Positions 18,060 through 26,531 of a stretch of 64,000 bases of DNA are shown piece after piece. The stretch's first letter is position 1. Each line of letters begins with the position of its first letter. This DNA comes from CAVRQM01 sp963723455 (lineage in GTDB: Bacteria; Pseudomonadota; Alphaproteobacteria; Acetobacterales; Acetobacteraceae): assembly GCA_963723455.1 (NCBI GenBank), contig CAVRQM010000001.1:434001-498000 (forward strand), read 5' to 3'. The notes under the pieces are model-generated. The model was not told the origin of the DNA, ran no database searches, and saw only the letters and a program-made list of their open reading frames with translations. The translations under genes and the position numbers were made by a program.

Positions 18060-18938
18060 TCGCGTCAGCCGCGGCTTCTCGCCGCCTGCCTGGTGCTGCT
18101 GGCGACCCATGCCGCCGCGGCAGCCACCTGCTTCGACGGGCAGATGCCGCCGGCGCCGTGGGCGCGCCGGGCGGCGCAGGCGGCGGTGCGCCTGCTGCTG
18201 CTGGGTCGCGACGGGCAGCCGTTCGGGGTGGCTTCCGGCATCGTCGTGGCCGGCAGCGGCGACGCGGCCGATCCGCGAAACCGCATCCTGACCGCCGGGC
18301 ATGTGCTGCGCGACCTGGCAGGCCCAGCCGGCGCAGGCCCAGTCGGCGGCGCGGGCACGCTGGCGGTCTATGGCAGCGACGGGCGCTTGCTGGGCGCGGC
18401 GCAGGCCGAGGCGGCGGCCGCGCCGGGACCGGCCTTCGGGCTGCGCGATCGCGCCCCGCCGTCCGGCCTGCGCTTCGGCGACGTCGCGGTGCTGCGGATG
18501 CAGGCGTTCGCGGCCGACGGCGCGGCCCGCTTCGCGGCCATCGCCGGCGTCAGGCTGGCGCAGCGTCAGCCCGGCGGCCTGCTGCGCGGCGACTTCTACC
18601 AGCCGGCCGGGATCGACCCCGGCGTATCCGGCGCCGGCGTGCTGGGACGCGACGGCGCGCTGATCGGCGTTATGGCGGCCAAGCTCGACGATCCGGCGGT
18701 GGCCCGGGTCGCGGTGGCGGCGCGCGATCCCGACGGGGGCGCCCCGATCACGCTGCTGCTGCCGCTGCACGCGGTCGGCTATGCCACACCGATCGCCGAT
18801 CGCGCCGTTTTGGCAGCCCTCGGCCGCGCCGGGCGCGCGGTGGACCCACCCGCCGGCCCGCTGCGGGCGCGGGTCGTGGTTCCGGGCTTCCCGCGCGGCG
18901 CCTGCGTCGCCTTCGTGGCCGTGATGGGACCGACCTGA
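18060..18938 (+). CDS. Trypsin-like serine protease domain protein, start unresolved
   Basis: About 290 residues, exported by appearance (LLAACLVLLATHAAAAATC signal region). The chymotrypsin-fold triad can be placed: His in RILTAGHVLRDL near residue 80, Asp in RFGDVAVLRM near 140, Ser in PGVSGAGVLG near 197. A periplasmic or secreted peptidase or pseudo-peptidase is likely. No ATG, GTG or TTG lies in frame between the alcohol dehydrogenase stop and the signal region; the frame continues open upstream through the previous gene. An alternative initiation codon, an in-frame GTG at 18093 that would cut the signal, or a lost base upstream are the options. The coordinates therefore begin just after the previous stop. 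Confidence 0.6.
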   Translation, partial: SRQPRLLAACLVLLATHAAAAATCFDGQMPPAPWARRAAQAAVRLLLLGRDGQPFGVASGIVVAGSGDAADPRNRILTAGHVLRDLAGPAGAGPVGGAGTLAVYGSDGRLLGAAQAEAAAAPGPAFGLRDRAPPSGLRFGDVAVLRMQAFAADGAARFAAIAGVRLAQRQPGGLLRGDFYQPAGIDPGVSGAGVLGRDGALIGVMAAKLDDPAVARVAVAARDPDGGAPITLLLPLHAVGYATPIADRAVLAALGRAGRAVDPPAGPLRARVVVPGFPRGACVAFVAVMGPT

Positions 18939-19091
18939 GCGCGCAATTCCCTACTGGTTAAGTCGTTTTCTCAGGGCGGTGTATCGTTTTTGCTGCACCG
19001 CAGCAGTCGCCCCTTGCTAAACGTATTTGGCGAGATACATTTGTCTCCGGGTTAGGGAGGAACGTCGCAAACCGACGAGGAGACTGACCCT

Positions 19092-19316
19092 ATGACGACT
19101 CTGACACACGACACCGCCCGGCTGTCCACGTTCGACGGCCTGGCATCCGCCCGCAACGGCATGCTGCAGCGCTTTCGCGACTGGAGCGGCCGCCGCCGCG
19201 AGATCGCTCGCGTCACCTTCGAGCTGAACACCTACAGCGATCGTCATCTGGCCGATCTGGGCCTGACGCGCGCCGACATCCCCGAGGTCGCCCGCGGCCG
19301 TTTCCGCCGTGGCTGA
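19092..19316 (+). CDS. DUF1127 domain protein
   Basis: 74 residues. The C-terminal half RELARV-like helix and LNTYSDRHLADLGLTRADIP is the DUF1127 motif, present in many small alphaproteobacterial proteins. Some family members bind RNA or regulate phosphate and central metabolism; no role can be fixed here. A good ribosome-binding site (GACGAGGAG) precedes the ATG. It converges on the MFS gene, with a hairpin between the stops. Confidence 0.85.
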   Translation: MTTLTHDTARLSTFDGLASARNGMLQRFRDWSGRRREIARVTFELNTYSDRHLADLGLTRADIPEVARGRFRRG

Positions 19317-19325
19317 TTTTCACCA

Positions 19326-19356
19326 GCGCCTGCGGTCGTCAATCGACTGCAGGCGC
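19326..19356. terminator. Hairpin between convergent genes
   Basis: GCGCCTGCGGTCG (19326-19338) pairs with CGACTGCAGGCGC (19344-19356) around a five-base loop, with one wobble. It sits between the DUF1127 and MFS stop codons. Neither side has a run of T, so it may act as a bidirectional transcript-end hairpin rather than a strict intrinsic terminator. Confidence 0.5.
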
Positions 19357-19374
19357 ATCGCGGCGGACTGAACG

Positions 19375-20598
19375 CTACGCCGGCCTCGGCGACGCCGCGG
19401 CCACCCGTAGCGCCGCGATCGCGCCCACGAACAGCAGCGAGGTCGCCAGGAACGGCATGCCGGGGATCTGCGCCACCGCGCCCGGCCCGGCGAACAGCCG
19501 GAACAGCGTCGAGGCGACCACCGGGCTGGCGATCGCCGTCAGCCCCTCGACCGAGGACAGCGCCCCCATGACGCGGCCCTGCCGCTCCGGCCCGGCGCGC
19601 ACCGAAATCAGCGCGCGGATCGACGGATTGGCCAACCCGCCGAACGCCTGCAAGGCGATCCCGAGATAGATCATCCAGCCGCGCACGGCCAGCCCGAGGA
19701 TCGCGTAGGCGCAGGCGCTGGCCAACAGGCCCAGCACTGCGGCGCTCCGCTCGCCCACCCGGGCCACCACGCGGCGGACCAGCAGCCCCTGCACCACCGC
19801 CCCGGTCACGCCGACCAGGCCCAGCGCCGCGCCGTTCTGCAGGCTGCCCCACCCGAAGCGCAGCCCGGTGGACAGCACGAACACCGTTTGCAACGTGCCG
19901 ATCGCGAACCACATGGCGCTCCAGGCGATCGCCAGCCGCCCCAGCACCGCATCGGACGCCAGCATCCGCAGCGCCGCGACCGGGTTGGCGCCGCGCCAGG
20001 CGAAGCTCTGCCGTCGGTCGCGCGGCAGCGATTCCGGCAGCAGGAACGCGCCGTACAGCGCGTTGGCAGCGGCCAGCCCGGCGGCGACCAGGAACGGCAG
20101 GCGCAGGCTGATCGAGCCGAACACCCCGCCCATGATCGGCCCCAGCACGAAACCCAGGCTGAACGTCGCGCCGACCAGCCCGAACCGCCGCGCCCGCTGC
20201 TCCGGGGTGGATACGTCTGCGATGTACGCGGTTGCCGAGGAGGTGTTGGCGGCCGAGATCCCGGCCAGGGCGCGGCCGAGATACAGCCAGCTCAGGCTGG
20301 GAGCCCAGGCCAGCAGCAGGTAGTTCGCCGCCGCCCCGGCGATCGACAGCAGAATCACCGGCCGGCGCCCGAAGCGGTCGGACAGGCCGCCCAGGACCGG
20401 GGCGGCCAGCAGCTGCGCGAGCGCGAAGGTGGCCACCAGGGAGCCGACGTCGATCGACGCGCCGCCGGCGTCGCGGCCGGACAGGAAGCGCACCAGTTCG
20501 GGCACGATCGGCACGATCAGGCCGATGCCCAGCGAGTCGAACGCCAGCACCACCAGCACGAAGCCCACCGCCGGGGCGCGGTCGCGGCGCGCGGTCAC
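19375..20598 (-). CDS. MFS transporter, TetA/MdtG-type drug-proton antiporter
   Basis: 407 residues with twelve predicted membrane helices. The motif-A loop LGGLSDRFGRRPVIL between helices 2 and 3 and the motif GFVLGPIMGG in helix 5 mark a DHA1 antiporter of the tetracycline-resistance type. FDSLGIGLIVPIVPELV in helix 1 is characteristic. The GTG at 20598 overlaps the mutY stop by four bases (GTGA), so the two genes are coupled; an ATG seven codons upstream also exists. The exported compound is unknown. Confidence 0.9.
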   Translation of the reverse strand: MTARRDRAPAVGFVLVVLAFDSLGIGLIVPIVPELVRFLSGRDAGGASIDVGSLVATFALAQLLAAPVLGGLSDRFGRRPVILLSIAGAAANYLLLAWAPSLSWLYLGRALAGISAANTSSATAYIADVSTPEQRARRFGLVGATFSLGFVLGPIMGGVFGSISLRLPFLVAAGLAAANALYGAFLLPESLPRDRRQSFAWRGANPVAALRMLASDAVLGRLAIAWSAMWFAIGTLQTVFVLSTGLRFGWGSLQNGAALGLVGVTGAVVQGLLVRRVVARVGERSAAVLGLLASACAYAILGLAVRGWMIYLGIALQAFGGLANPSIRALISVRAGPERQGRVMGALSSVEGLTAIASPVVASTLFRLFAGPGAVAQIPGMPFLATSLLFVGAIAALRVAAASPRPA

Positions 20599-21659
20599 GC
20601 CGACGCCATCGCCACGCATTTGCGCATCAGCGACGGCAGCGCCTGCCCGTCCAGCGCCGCGGCCGGATGCAGGAAGCCGTCCGCCGGCTCGATCCGCTGC
20701 ACGCTGGCGGCGAACACCGCCACCCGCAGCTCGAAATGGGTGAACACATGCCGCACCTCGCCGGCATTCCGCCAAGCGGCCGGAGCCGGCGCGAGGGCGA
20801 CCGCCTCCGCCGCATCCCAGGGCCGCTCGCGCCAGGGCGTGCCGGGCAGTTCGGTCATGCCGCCGAGCAGCCCGCGCGGCGGCCGGCGGCGCAGCAGCAC
20901 CCGCCCGCTGCCATCCACCAGCCAGAAATGCGCGCCGTGGCGCAGCGGCCGCGCCCGCTTTGCCGCCCGCCGCGGCAGGCCGGCGGCGACGCCGGCGCGG
21001 TGCGCGAGACAGGGATCCTGCCACGGACACACGCCGCATGCCGGGGCGGCTGGGGTGCAGATCATGGCGCCCAGATCGAACAGCGCCTGCGCGAAATCCG
21101 CGGCGCGACGCCGGGCTTCGGCCTGCTCGCCCAGCCGCGCCGCTGCCGCCGCGATGGCCCGCTTGCCCGACGGCATCGGCGCGTCGATCGCGAACAGCCG
21201 GGCCGTCACCCGCTCCACGTTGCCATCGACCGGGACCGCGGCCACACCGAAGGCGATCGCGGCAATCGCCGCGGCGGTATAGACGCCGATGCCGGGCAGG
21301 GCGCGCAGCGCCTCGGGCGTACCGGGGAGCGCCCCGCCGCTCGCGGCAACGGCCTTGGCGCAGCCGTGCAGATTGCGGGCGCGGGCGTAGTAGCCGAGGC
21401 CGGCCCAGGCCTGCATCACCGTCTCGTCCGACGCCGCCGCCAGCGCGGCCACGTCGGGAAAGCGGGTGAGGAACTTCTCATAATGCGGTATCACCGCCGC
21501 TACCGTGGTCTGCTGCAGCATGATCTCGCTCAGCCAGACCCGATACGGGTCGGGCGTCTCGCCGGGGCGCGCCCGCCACGGCAGCGCGCGGCGGTGGCGA
21601 TCGTACCAGGCCAGCAGCACCGCTGCGTCCGGGACCGGCTGCGGCCGTGGAGCCGGCAC
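20595..21659 (-). CDS. mutY: A/G-specific adenine glycosylase MutY
   Basis: Removes adenine mispaired with 8-oxoguanine. The catalytic glutamate lies in WLSEIMLQQTTVAAV, the helix-hairpin-helix in LRALPGIGVYTAAAIAAIA, and the catalytic aspartate region in VPVDGNVERVTARLF. The 4Fe-4S cysteines follow a C-X6-C-X2-C-X5-C pattern in CTPAAPACGVCPWQDPC. A C-terminal NUDIX-like 8-oxoG recognition domain runs from about residue 235 (HFWLVDGSGRVLLRRRP). The open frame extends to a TTG at 21740 through a Pro-Val-Ile repeat; I prefer the GTG at 21659, though a GTG at 21620 also fits. The longer start would overlap the divergent DUF721 gene. Confidence 0.92.
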   Translation of the reverse strand: MPAPRPQPVPDAAVLLAWYDRHRRALPWRARPGETPDPYRVWLSEIMLQQTTVAAVIPHYEKFLTRFPDVAALAAASDETVMQAWAGLGYYARARNLHGCAKAVAASGGALPGTPEALRALPGIGVYTAAAIAAIAFGVAAVPVDGNVERVTARLFAIDAPMPSGKRAIAAAAARLGEQAEARRRAADFAQALFDLGAMICTPAAPACGVCPWQDPCLAHRAGVAAGLPRRAAKRARPLRHGAHFWLVDGSGRVLLRRRPPRGLLGGMTELPGTPWRERPWDAAEAVALAPAPAAWRNAGEVRHVFTHFELRVAVFAASVQRIEPADGFLHPAAALDGQALPSLMRKCVAMASA

Positions 21660-21665
21660 TTGGAC

Positions 21666-21710
21666 GGGGATCACGGGGGCGGGGATCACTGGCGCGGGGA
21701 TCACGGGGAC
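21666..21710. repeat. Three tandem 15-bp repeats between mutY and DUF721 starts
   Basis: GGGGATCACGGGGGC, GGGGATCACTGGCGC and GGGGATCACGGGGAC lie back to back. In the longest mutY frame they encode a repeated five-residue Pro-Val-Ile-Pro-Ala unit. They lie in the shared divergent start region, directly before the DUF721 ATG at 21715. Confidence 0.8.
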
Positions 21711-21714
21711 GGGT

Positions 21715-22218
21715 ATGGCGACAGGCAAGGCAAGCGACAAGGGCGATGCCGAGGCGGCCCGCCACGTCTATGGCCCACGCAGCTTGGCGGCCCTGCTGCC
21801 GATCGTGGTGCGCCCCGCCCTGCGCCGCCGCAGCCCGGCGGCCTCGCACCTGATCGCCGAGTGGGAGGCGATCGTCGGGCCGCAGGTCGCCGCCATCAGC
21901 CAGCCGCGCCGGCTGTTCTCGGGCACGCTGTCGATCGCGGCCAGCGGCTCGGGCGCGCTGGAACTGCAGCACGGCTCGGCCGCCCTGCTCGAGCGCATCA
22001 ACGCGCATCTGGGCGGGCGGGCGGTCACCCGGCTGCGCTTCGTGCAGGATTTCGCCCCGCGGCCACCCACCGCCTCGCCGCCGCCGCCGCCGCGCCAGGC
22101 CCGCGACGCCGCGGCCAGCGCGGTTGCCCACCTGCCGCCGGGTCCGCTGCGCGATGCGCTGGAGCGCCTGGGCGGCTGCGTGCTGGCGCAGGATGCCGGC
22201 CCGGCCGGCGGCGCTTGA
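21715..22218 (+). CDS. DUF721 (DciA-like) protein
   Basis: 167 residues. ALLPIVVRPALRRRSPAASH, then LIAEWEAIVGPQVAAISQP and GTLSIAASGSGALELQHGSA, is the DUF721 KH-like domain. Members include DciA, the ancestral loader of the replicative helicase DnaB. A disordered Pro-rich linker (PRPPTASPPPPPRQ) leads to a conserved short tail LRDALERLGG. It is divergent from mutY and followed by a DsbA-like gene and smc on the same strand, an order often seen in Alphaproteobacteria. Confidence 0.85.
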   Translation: MATGKASDKGDAEAARHVYGPRSLAALLPIVVRPALRRRSPAASHLIAEWEAIVGPQVAAISQPRRLFSGTLSIAASGSGALELQHGSAALLERINAHLGGRAVTRLRFVQDFAPRPPTASPPPPPRQARDAAASAVAHLPPGPLRDALERLGGCVLAQDAGPAGGA

Positions 22219-22271
22219 CGCAACCCCTCGCCGCAAGGCCCTTTCCGTCCCCACACCATGCGAGGTTCCCG

Positions 22272-22908
22272 ATGTCGCTCTCCCGGCGTTCCCTCCTGAT
22301 CCTGGCGCCGGCGCTGCTGGCGGCCCCTGGCCTCGCCCGCGCAGCCGGCAGCGCCGATCCGCGCATGGCGCCGCGCGCGCTGGGATCGGCCACCGCCCCG
22401 GTGACGGTGACGGAGTATTTCTCGCTCACATGCCCGCATTGCGCCCGCTTCGCCCGCGAGACGCTGCCCGAGATCCGCAGCAAGCTGATCGACACCGGCA
22501 AGCTGCGCTACGTGTTCGTGGACTACCCGCTGGATCAGGTGGCGCTGATGGCCGCCCAGGTGGCGCACGCGCTGCCGCCCGACCGCTACGCCCCGTTCGT
22601 CGATGCGCTGCTCGCCAGCCAGGACCGCTGGGCGTTCGCGCGCGACGTGAACTCGACTGAGGAGCTGGCCAAGATGGCGGCGCTCGCCGGGCTGTCGCGC
22701 GCCCAGTTCGATGCCGCGATCGCCGATACCGGGCTGCGCGACGCGATCCTGGCCCGGCAGGACGCGGACACGAAAACCTATCAGATCGAACTCGACGCCG
22801 ACCTTCATCTTCAACGGGCCGAACGCCCATAACCGCAAGGAATCGGGCGAGATGACCTATGACGGCTTCGCGAAAATCGTCGCCGCCGCGTCCGGCGCGA
22901 CCGGATAG
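22272..22908 (+). CDS. DsbA-family thioredoxin-like oxidoreductase, with one apparent frameshift
   Basis: About 211 residues. An N-terminal signal (MSLSRRSLLILAPALLAAPG) with twin arginines in SRRSLL suggests Sec or possibly Tat export. The redox motif CPHC lies in YFSLTCPHCARFARETLPE, followed by a helical insertion and the cis-proline loop STPTFIFNG. The read frame breaks at 22788-22793 (GAACTC, expected GAATC); removing one base restores that loop and the ending GEMTYDGFAKIV with a TAG at 22906. It matches DsbA/DsbG-type periplasmic disulfide carriers of the alphaproteobacterial protein-disulfide family. It lies just ahead of smc. Confidence 0.87.
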
Positions 22909-22929
22909 CCGCAACACGGGGTTCCCAGC

Positions 22930-25900
22930 TTGCCCGTCAGCTTCGCCCGCCTGCGCATCGCCGGCTTCAAGAGCTTCCCCGAACCGGCGACGCTGGAGAT
23001 CCTGCCGGGCCTGACCGGCATCGTCGGACCGAACGGCTGCGGCAAATCCAATGTGGTCGAGGCGCTGCGCTGGGCGATGGGCGAAGGCTCGGCCAAGTCG
23101 CTGCGGGGCGGCGAGATGGATGACGTGATCTTCGCCGGCACCGCGCATCGCCCCAGCCGCAACATCGCCGAGGTCACGATCGGTCTGGAGCAGACGCAGG
23201 GCCTCGCGCCGCCGCCATTCCAGGAGGCGCCCGAACTGGAAGTGGTGCGCCGCATCGAGCGCGGCAGCGGCAGCTTCTTCCGCGTCAACGGCCGCGAGGC
23301 CCGCGCGCGCGACGTGCAGACCCTATTCGCCGACCTCGCGACGGGCGCCCGCGCGTCCGCGATGGTCAGCCAGGGACGGGTCAGCGCCCTGGTATCCGCG
23401 CGGCCCGAGGAGCGGCGGGCGATCCTTGAGGAAGCCGCCGGCATCACCGGCCTGCATGCCCGTCGGCACGAGGCAGAGCTGAAGCTGCGCGCGGCCGAGG
23501 CCAATCTGGCCCGCGCCGACGATCTCCAACTCCAGCTCGCGACGCAGCTCGACGCATTGCGCAAGCAGGCCAGGCAGGCGGCCCGGCTGCGCGACATCGC
23601 CGATCTGGTGCGCAGCGCCGAGGCGGAGCTGTTGGCTGTGCAGAATGCGATAGCCGGACGGGCGCGCGGCGCGGCGCTGCATGCGCTGCATGAGGCGGGC
23701 GAGGTTGCCGCCGCCGCGACCCTGGCGGCAACGCGGGCCAGCGAAGCCGCCGCGGGGGCCGCCGTTGCCCTGCCCGCCTTGCGCGAAGCCGAGGCCGACG
23801 CGCGCACCGCCCTGGAGCGGACGCGGCTGGGCGCCGAGCAGGTCGCGGCCGACGCCGCCCGCGCCGCCGCCGCCCTGCACGCCGCGACGCAGCGCCGCCA
23901 GCAGACCGCGCGCGACCTGACCCATGCCGAACAGGCCGGTCGCGACTCGCAGGCGGCGCTGGCGCGGCTGGCGGATGAGGCGGCGCGGCTCGAAGCCGAG
24001 GCGGCGGGCGCGCCGGAGCGCCTGATGTCGGCCGAGGCGGCGGCGCAGGCGGCGGCTGACGCGCTGCGGGTGGCCGAGGCGCAGGCCGAGCAGGCGGTCG
24101 GCCAGTCCGCCGAACTGGCCGCTCGCGCCCAGGCCGCCGGGGCGGCGTTTCAGGCGGCCGAACAGCGCGCCCGCCGGGTGGCCGCGCAGGCCGCGGCGCT
24201 GGACGCCGACCGCGGCCGCGCCGCGGCGCAGGCGGTGCCGCAGGCGCGGCTGGCCGAGACCGCCGCGGCCGCACAGGCCGCCGGGCAGGCAGCCGCGACG
24301 GCCCGCGCCGAGTTGGAGGCGGCCAATTCAGCCCGTGCGGCCGCCCAGCAGGCGCTGGCGCGCGCGCGCGATCAGGCCGCCACCGCCGATGGCGCGCGCA
24401 CCCGCCTGGCTGCGGCGGCGCAGGGTCTGGCCGAGGCAATTGGCGCCCGCACGGGCGAGCGGTTCGCGCGCATGGTGGACCAGGTCTCGGTGCCGCCCGG
24501 ACTGGAGCCGGCGCTCGGCGCGGCGATGGGCGAGGCCCTGGACGCGGCGGCAAATCCTGCCGCGCCCCGGCATTGGCGCGAGCTGCCGCCCTGCGGTGAC
24601 GTGGCCGTCCTGCCCGAGGGCGCGCAGCCCTTGGCCGAGCTGGTCGAGGCCCCGGCGGCGCTGGCGCGGGCGCTGTCGCAGATCGGGCTGCTTGCCCCCG
24701 GCGGCGACGGGGCGGCGCTGCAACCGGGACTGGGACCGGGACAGGTGCTGGTGTCGCGCGATGGCGCTGTCTGGCGCGGCGACGGGTTCGTGGTGCGGGC
24801 CGGCGCGCCCAGCGCGGCGGCGGTGCGGCTGCAGCAGCGCAACCGGCTGGCCGGCCTGCGCGCCGAGCTGGCCACCGCGGAGGCCGCCGCCGCCGCCGCC
24901 CGCGCGGTGCGCGCCGGGGCCGAAGCCAGCGAGCGCGAAACGGTCCAGGCCGAGCAGCGCGCCCGCGCCGCGGCGCGCGACGCAGACCAGCACTCCGCGC
25001 GCACCCGTGAGACCGCGATGGGCCTGGAGCGGAGCGCCGCCGCAGCCGCCGCACAGCTGGGGGCGCTCGACCAGGCATCGGAGCGGATGCAGGCCGAGCT
25101 GGCCGAGGCCGACGCGGCGCTGTACGCGGCGCGGCGCCAGCGCGACGCGCTGCCCGACCCGGCGACGCTGCGTGCCACGATGGAGCAGGCCCGCGCCGCG
25201 CTAGCGGCGGCGCGGACGGCGGAGCAGACGGCCCGCGCGGCGCGCGATGCGCTGGCGCGGGCGACGGCGCAGCGCAGCCATCGACTTGGCGTCCTGGCGC
25301 GCGAAATGGAGGATTGGCGCGCCCGCGCCGACGACGCGCGCGGCCGCCTGACCGATCTGGCCGCACGGGCCGGCCAGACCGAGGCCGAGCACGGGGCCCT
25401 GCTCGCCGCCCCGACCGCGCTGCAGGAACGTCATGCGCAGGCCGTGGCCACGATGCGGGCCGGCGAGGCGGCGCTGCGGCACGCGGCCGAAACGCTGCAA
25501 CAGGCCGAACGCCATGCCGCCGGCTGCGACCGCGCCGGCCGCGACGCCGGCGCGGCGCTCGCCGTCGCACGCGAGGCCAGGCTGCGCGCCGAGGCGGCGG
25601 CGGCGGCGGCGGACCACGCCTGGGGCACGGTGGCCGAACGCATCGTCGAGCGGCTCGGCGCCTCTCCCGCTTTGCCCGACCCGCCCGCGGCGATCGACCC
25701 GGACACCGAGGACCGCCTGCGCCGCCGCCTGGAGCGGCTGCAGCGAGAGCGCGACGCCTTCGGCCCGGTCAACCTGCGCGCCGAGATCGAGGCGGCGGAG
25801 ATCGGGACGCAGGCCGAGACGATCGAGCGCGAGGCCGCCGAACTGTCCACCGCGATCGCCAAGCTGCGCGGCTCGATCGGCCATATCAACCGCGAGGGCC

Positions 25901-26400
25901 GCGAACGGCTCGGCCAGGTGTTCGCCGACATCGACCGGCACTTCCGCGCCCTGTTCGAGACCATGTTCGGCGGCGGCCGGGCGCATCTGGCGCTGGTCGG
26001 CTCGGACGACCCGCTGCTGGCCGGGCTGGAAATCTACGCGCAGCCGCCGGGCAAGAAGCTCGCCACGCTGTCGCTGCTGTCCGGCGGCGAGCAGGCGCTG
26101 ACCGCGCTCTCGCTGATCTTCGCGGTGTTCCGCTGCAATCCCGCCCCGGTCTGCGTGCTCGACGAGGTCGATGCGCCGCTGGACGACGCCAACGTGGAGC
26201 GGTTCTGCGGGCTGCTGGAGGCGATGGTGCGCGAGACCGGCACCCGGTTCCTGGTGGTCACGCACCATCAGCTCACGATGGCGCGGATGGACCGGCTGTA
26301 CGGGGTCACCATGCAGGAACGCGGCGTGTCGCGCCTGCTGTCGGTGGACCTGTCCCGCGCCGTGGCGATGGTCGAGCCGGAGCGGATGGCCGCGGAGTAG
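22930..26400 (+). CDS. smc: Chromosome segregation protein SMC
   Basis: 1,156 residues from a TTG start, normal for bacterial SMC. N-terminal head: RLRIAGFKSFPEP and Walker A GIVGPNGCGKSNVVEALRW. Two very long Ala/Arg-rich coiled-coil arms are split by a hinge near residue 530-600 (GLEPALGAAMGEALDAAANP region). C-terminal head: signature LSLLSGGEQALTALSLIFAV and Walker B VCVLDEVDAPLDDANVERF. Condenses and aligns the chromosome together with ScpAB, which are not in this window. Start choice: TTG 22930 directly precedes the conserved VSFARL; no nearby ATG fits. Previous gene ends 21 bases upstream. Confidence 0.96.
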   Translation: MPVSFARLRIAGFKSFPEPATLEILPGLTGIVGPNGCGKSNVVEALRWAMGEGSAKSLRGGEMDDVIFAGTAHRPSRNIAEVTIGLEQTQGLAPPPFQEAPELEVVRRIERGSGSFFRVNGREARARDVQTLFADLATGARASAMVSQGRVSALVSARPEERRAILEEAAGITGLHARRHEAELKLRAAEANLARADDLQLQLATQLDALRKQARQAARLRDIADLVRSAEAELLAVQNAIAGRARGAALHALHEAGEVAAAATLAATRASEAAAGAAVALPALREAEADARTALERTRLGAEQVAADAARAAAALHAATQRRQQTARDLTHAEQAGRDSQAALARLADEAARLEAEAAGAPERLMSAEAAAQAAADALRVAEAQAEQAVGQSAELAARAQAAGAAFQAAEQRARRVAAQAAALDADRGRAAAQAVPQARLAETAAAAQAAGQAAATARAELEAANSARAAAQQALARARDQAATADGARTRLAAAAQGLAEAIGARTGERFARMVDQVSVPPGLEPALGAAMGEALDAAANPAAPRHWRELPPCGDVAVLPEGAQPLAELVEAPAALARALSQIGLLAPGGDGAALQPGLGPGQVLVSRDGAVWRGDGFVVRAGAPSAAAVRLQQRNRLAGLRAELATAEAAAAAARAVRAGAEASERETVQAEQRARAAARDADQHSARTRETAMGLERSAAAAAAQLGALDQASERMQAELAEADAALYAARRQRDALPDPATLRATMEQARAALAAARTAEQTARAARDALARATAQRSHRLGVLAREMEDWRARADDARGRLTDLAARAGQTEAEHGALLAAPTALQERHAQAVATMRAGEAALRHAAETLQQAERHAAGCDRAGRDAGAALAVAREARLRAEAAAAAADHAWGTVAERIVERLGASPALPDPPAAIDPDTEDRLRRRLERLQRERDAFGPVNLRAEIEAAEIGTQAETIEREAAELSTAIAKLRGSIGHINREGRERLGQVFADIDRHFRALFETMFGGGRAHLALVGSDDPLLAGLEIYAQPPGKKLATLSLLSGGEQALTALSLIFAVFRCNPAPVCVLDEVDAPLDDANVERFCGLLEAMVRETGTRFLVVTHHQLTMARMDRLYGVTMQERGVSRLLSVDLSRAVAMVEPERMAAE

Positions 26401-26531
26401 GTAGCGACTGCGAAGATGCGCGGAATTGCCGCGTTGCGCCGCGCCTGAAACACCCGGTTCACGCCAGCCTTACGGGTTGCGCAACGCCGGTCGTGGAAGC
26501 TGCGCCCTGCGAATAACCGCGGGGTGAGGCG

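Noticed and set aside
20232..22832. An 866-codon plus-strand frame across the MFS and mutY genes
   Set aside because: It has no domain, and mutY and MFS motifs on the minus strand explain the DNA. Only its last part coincides with the real DsbA-like gene.
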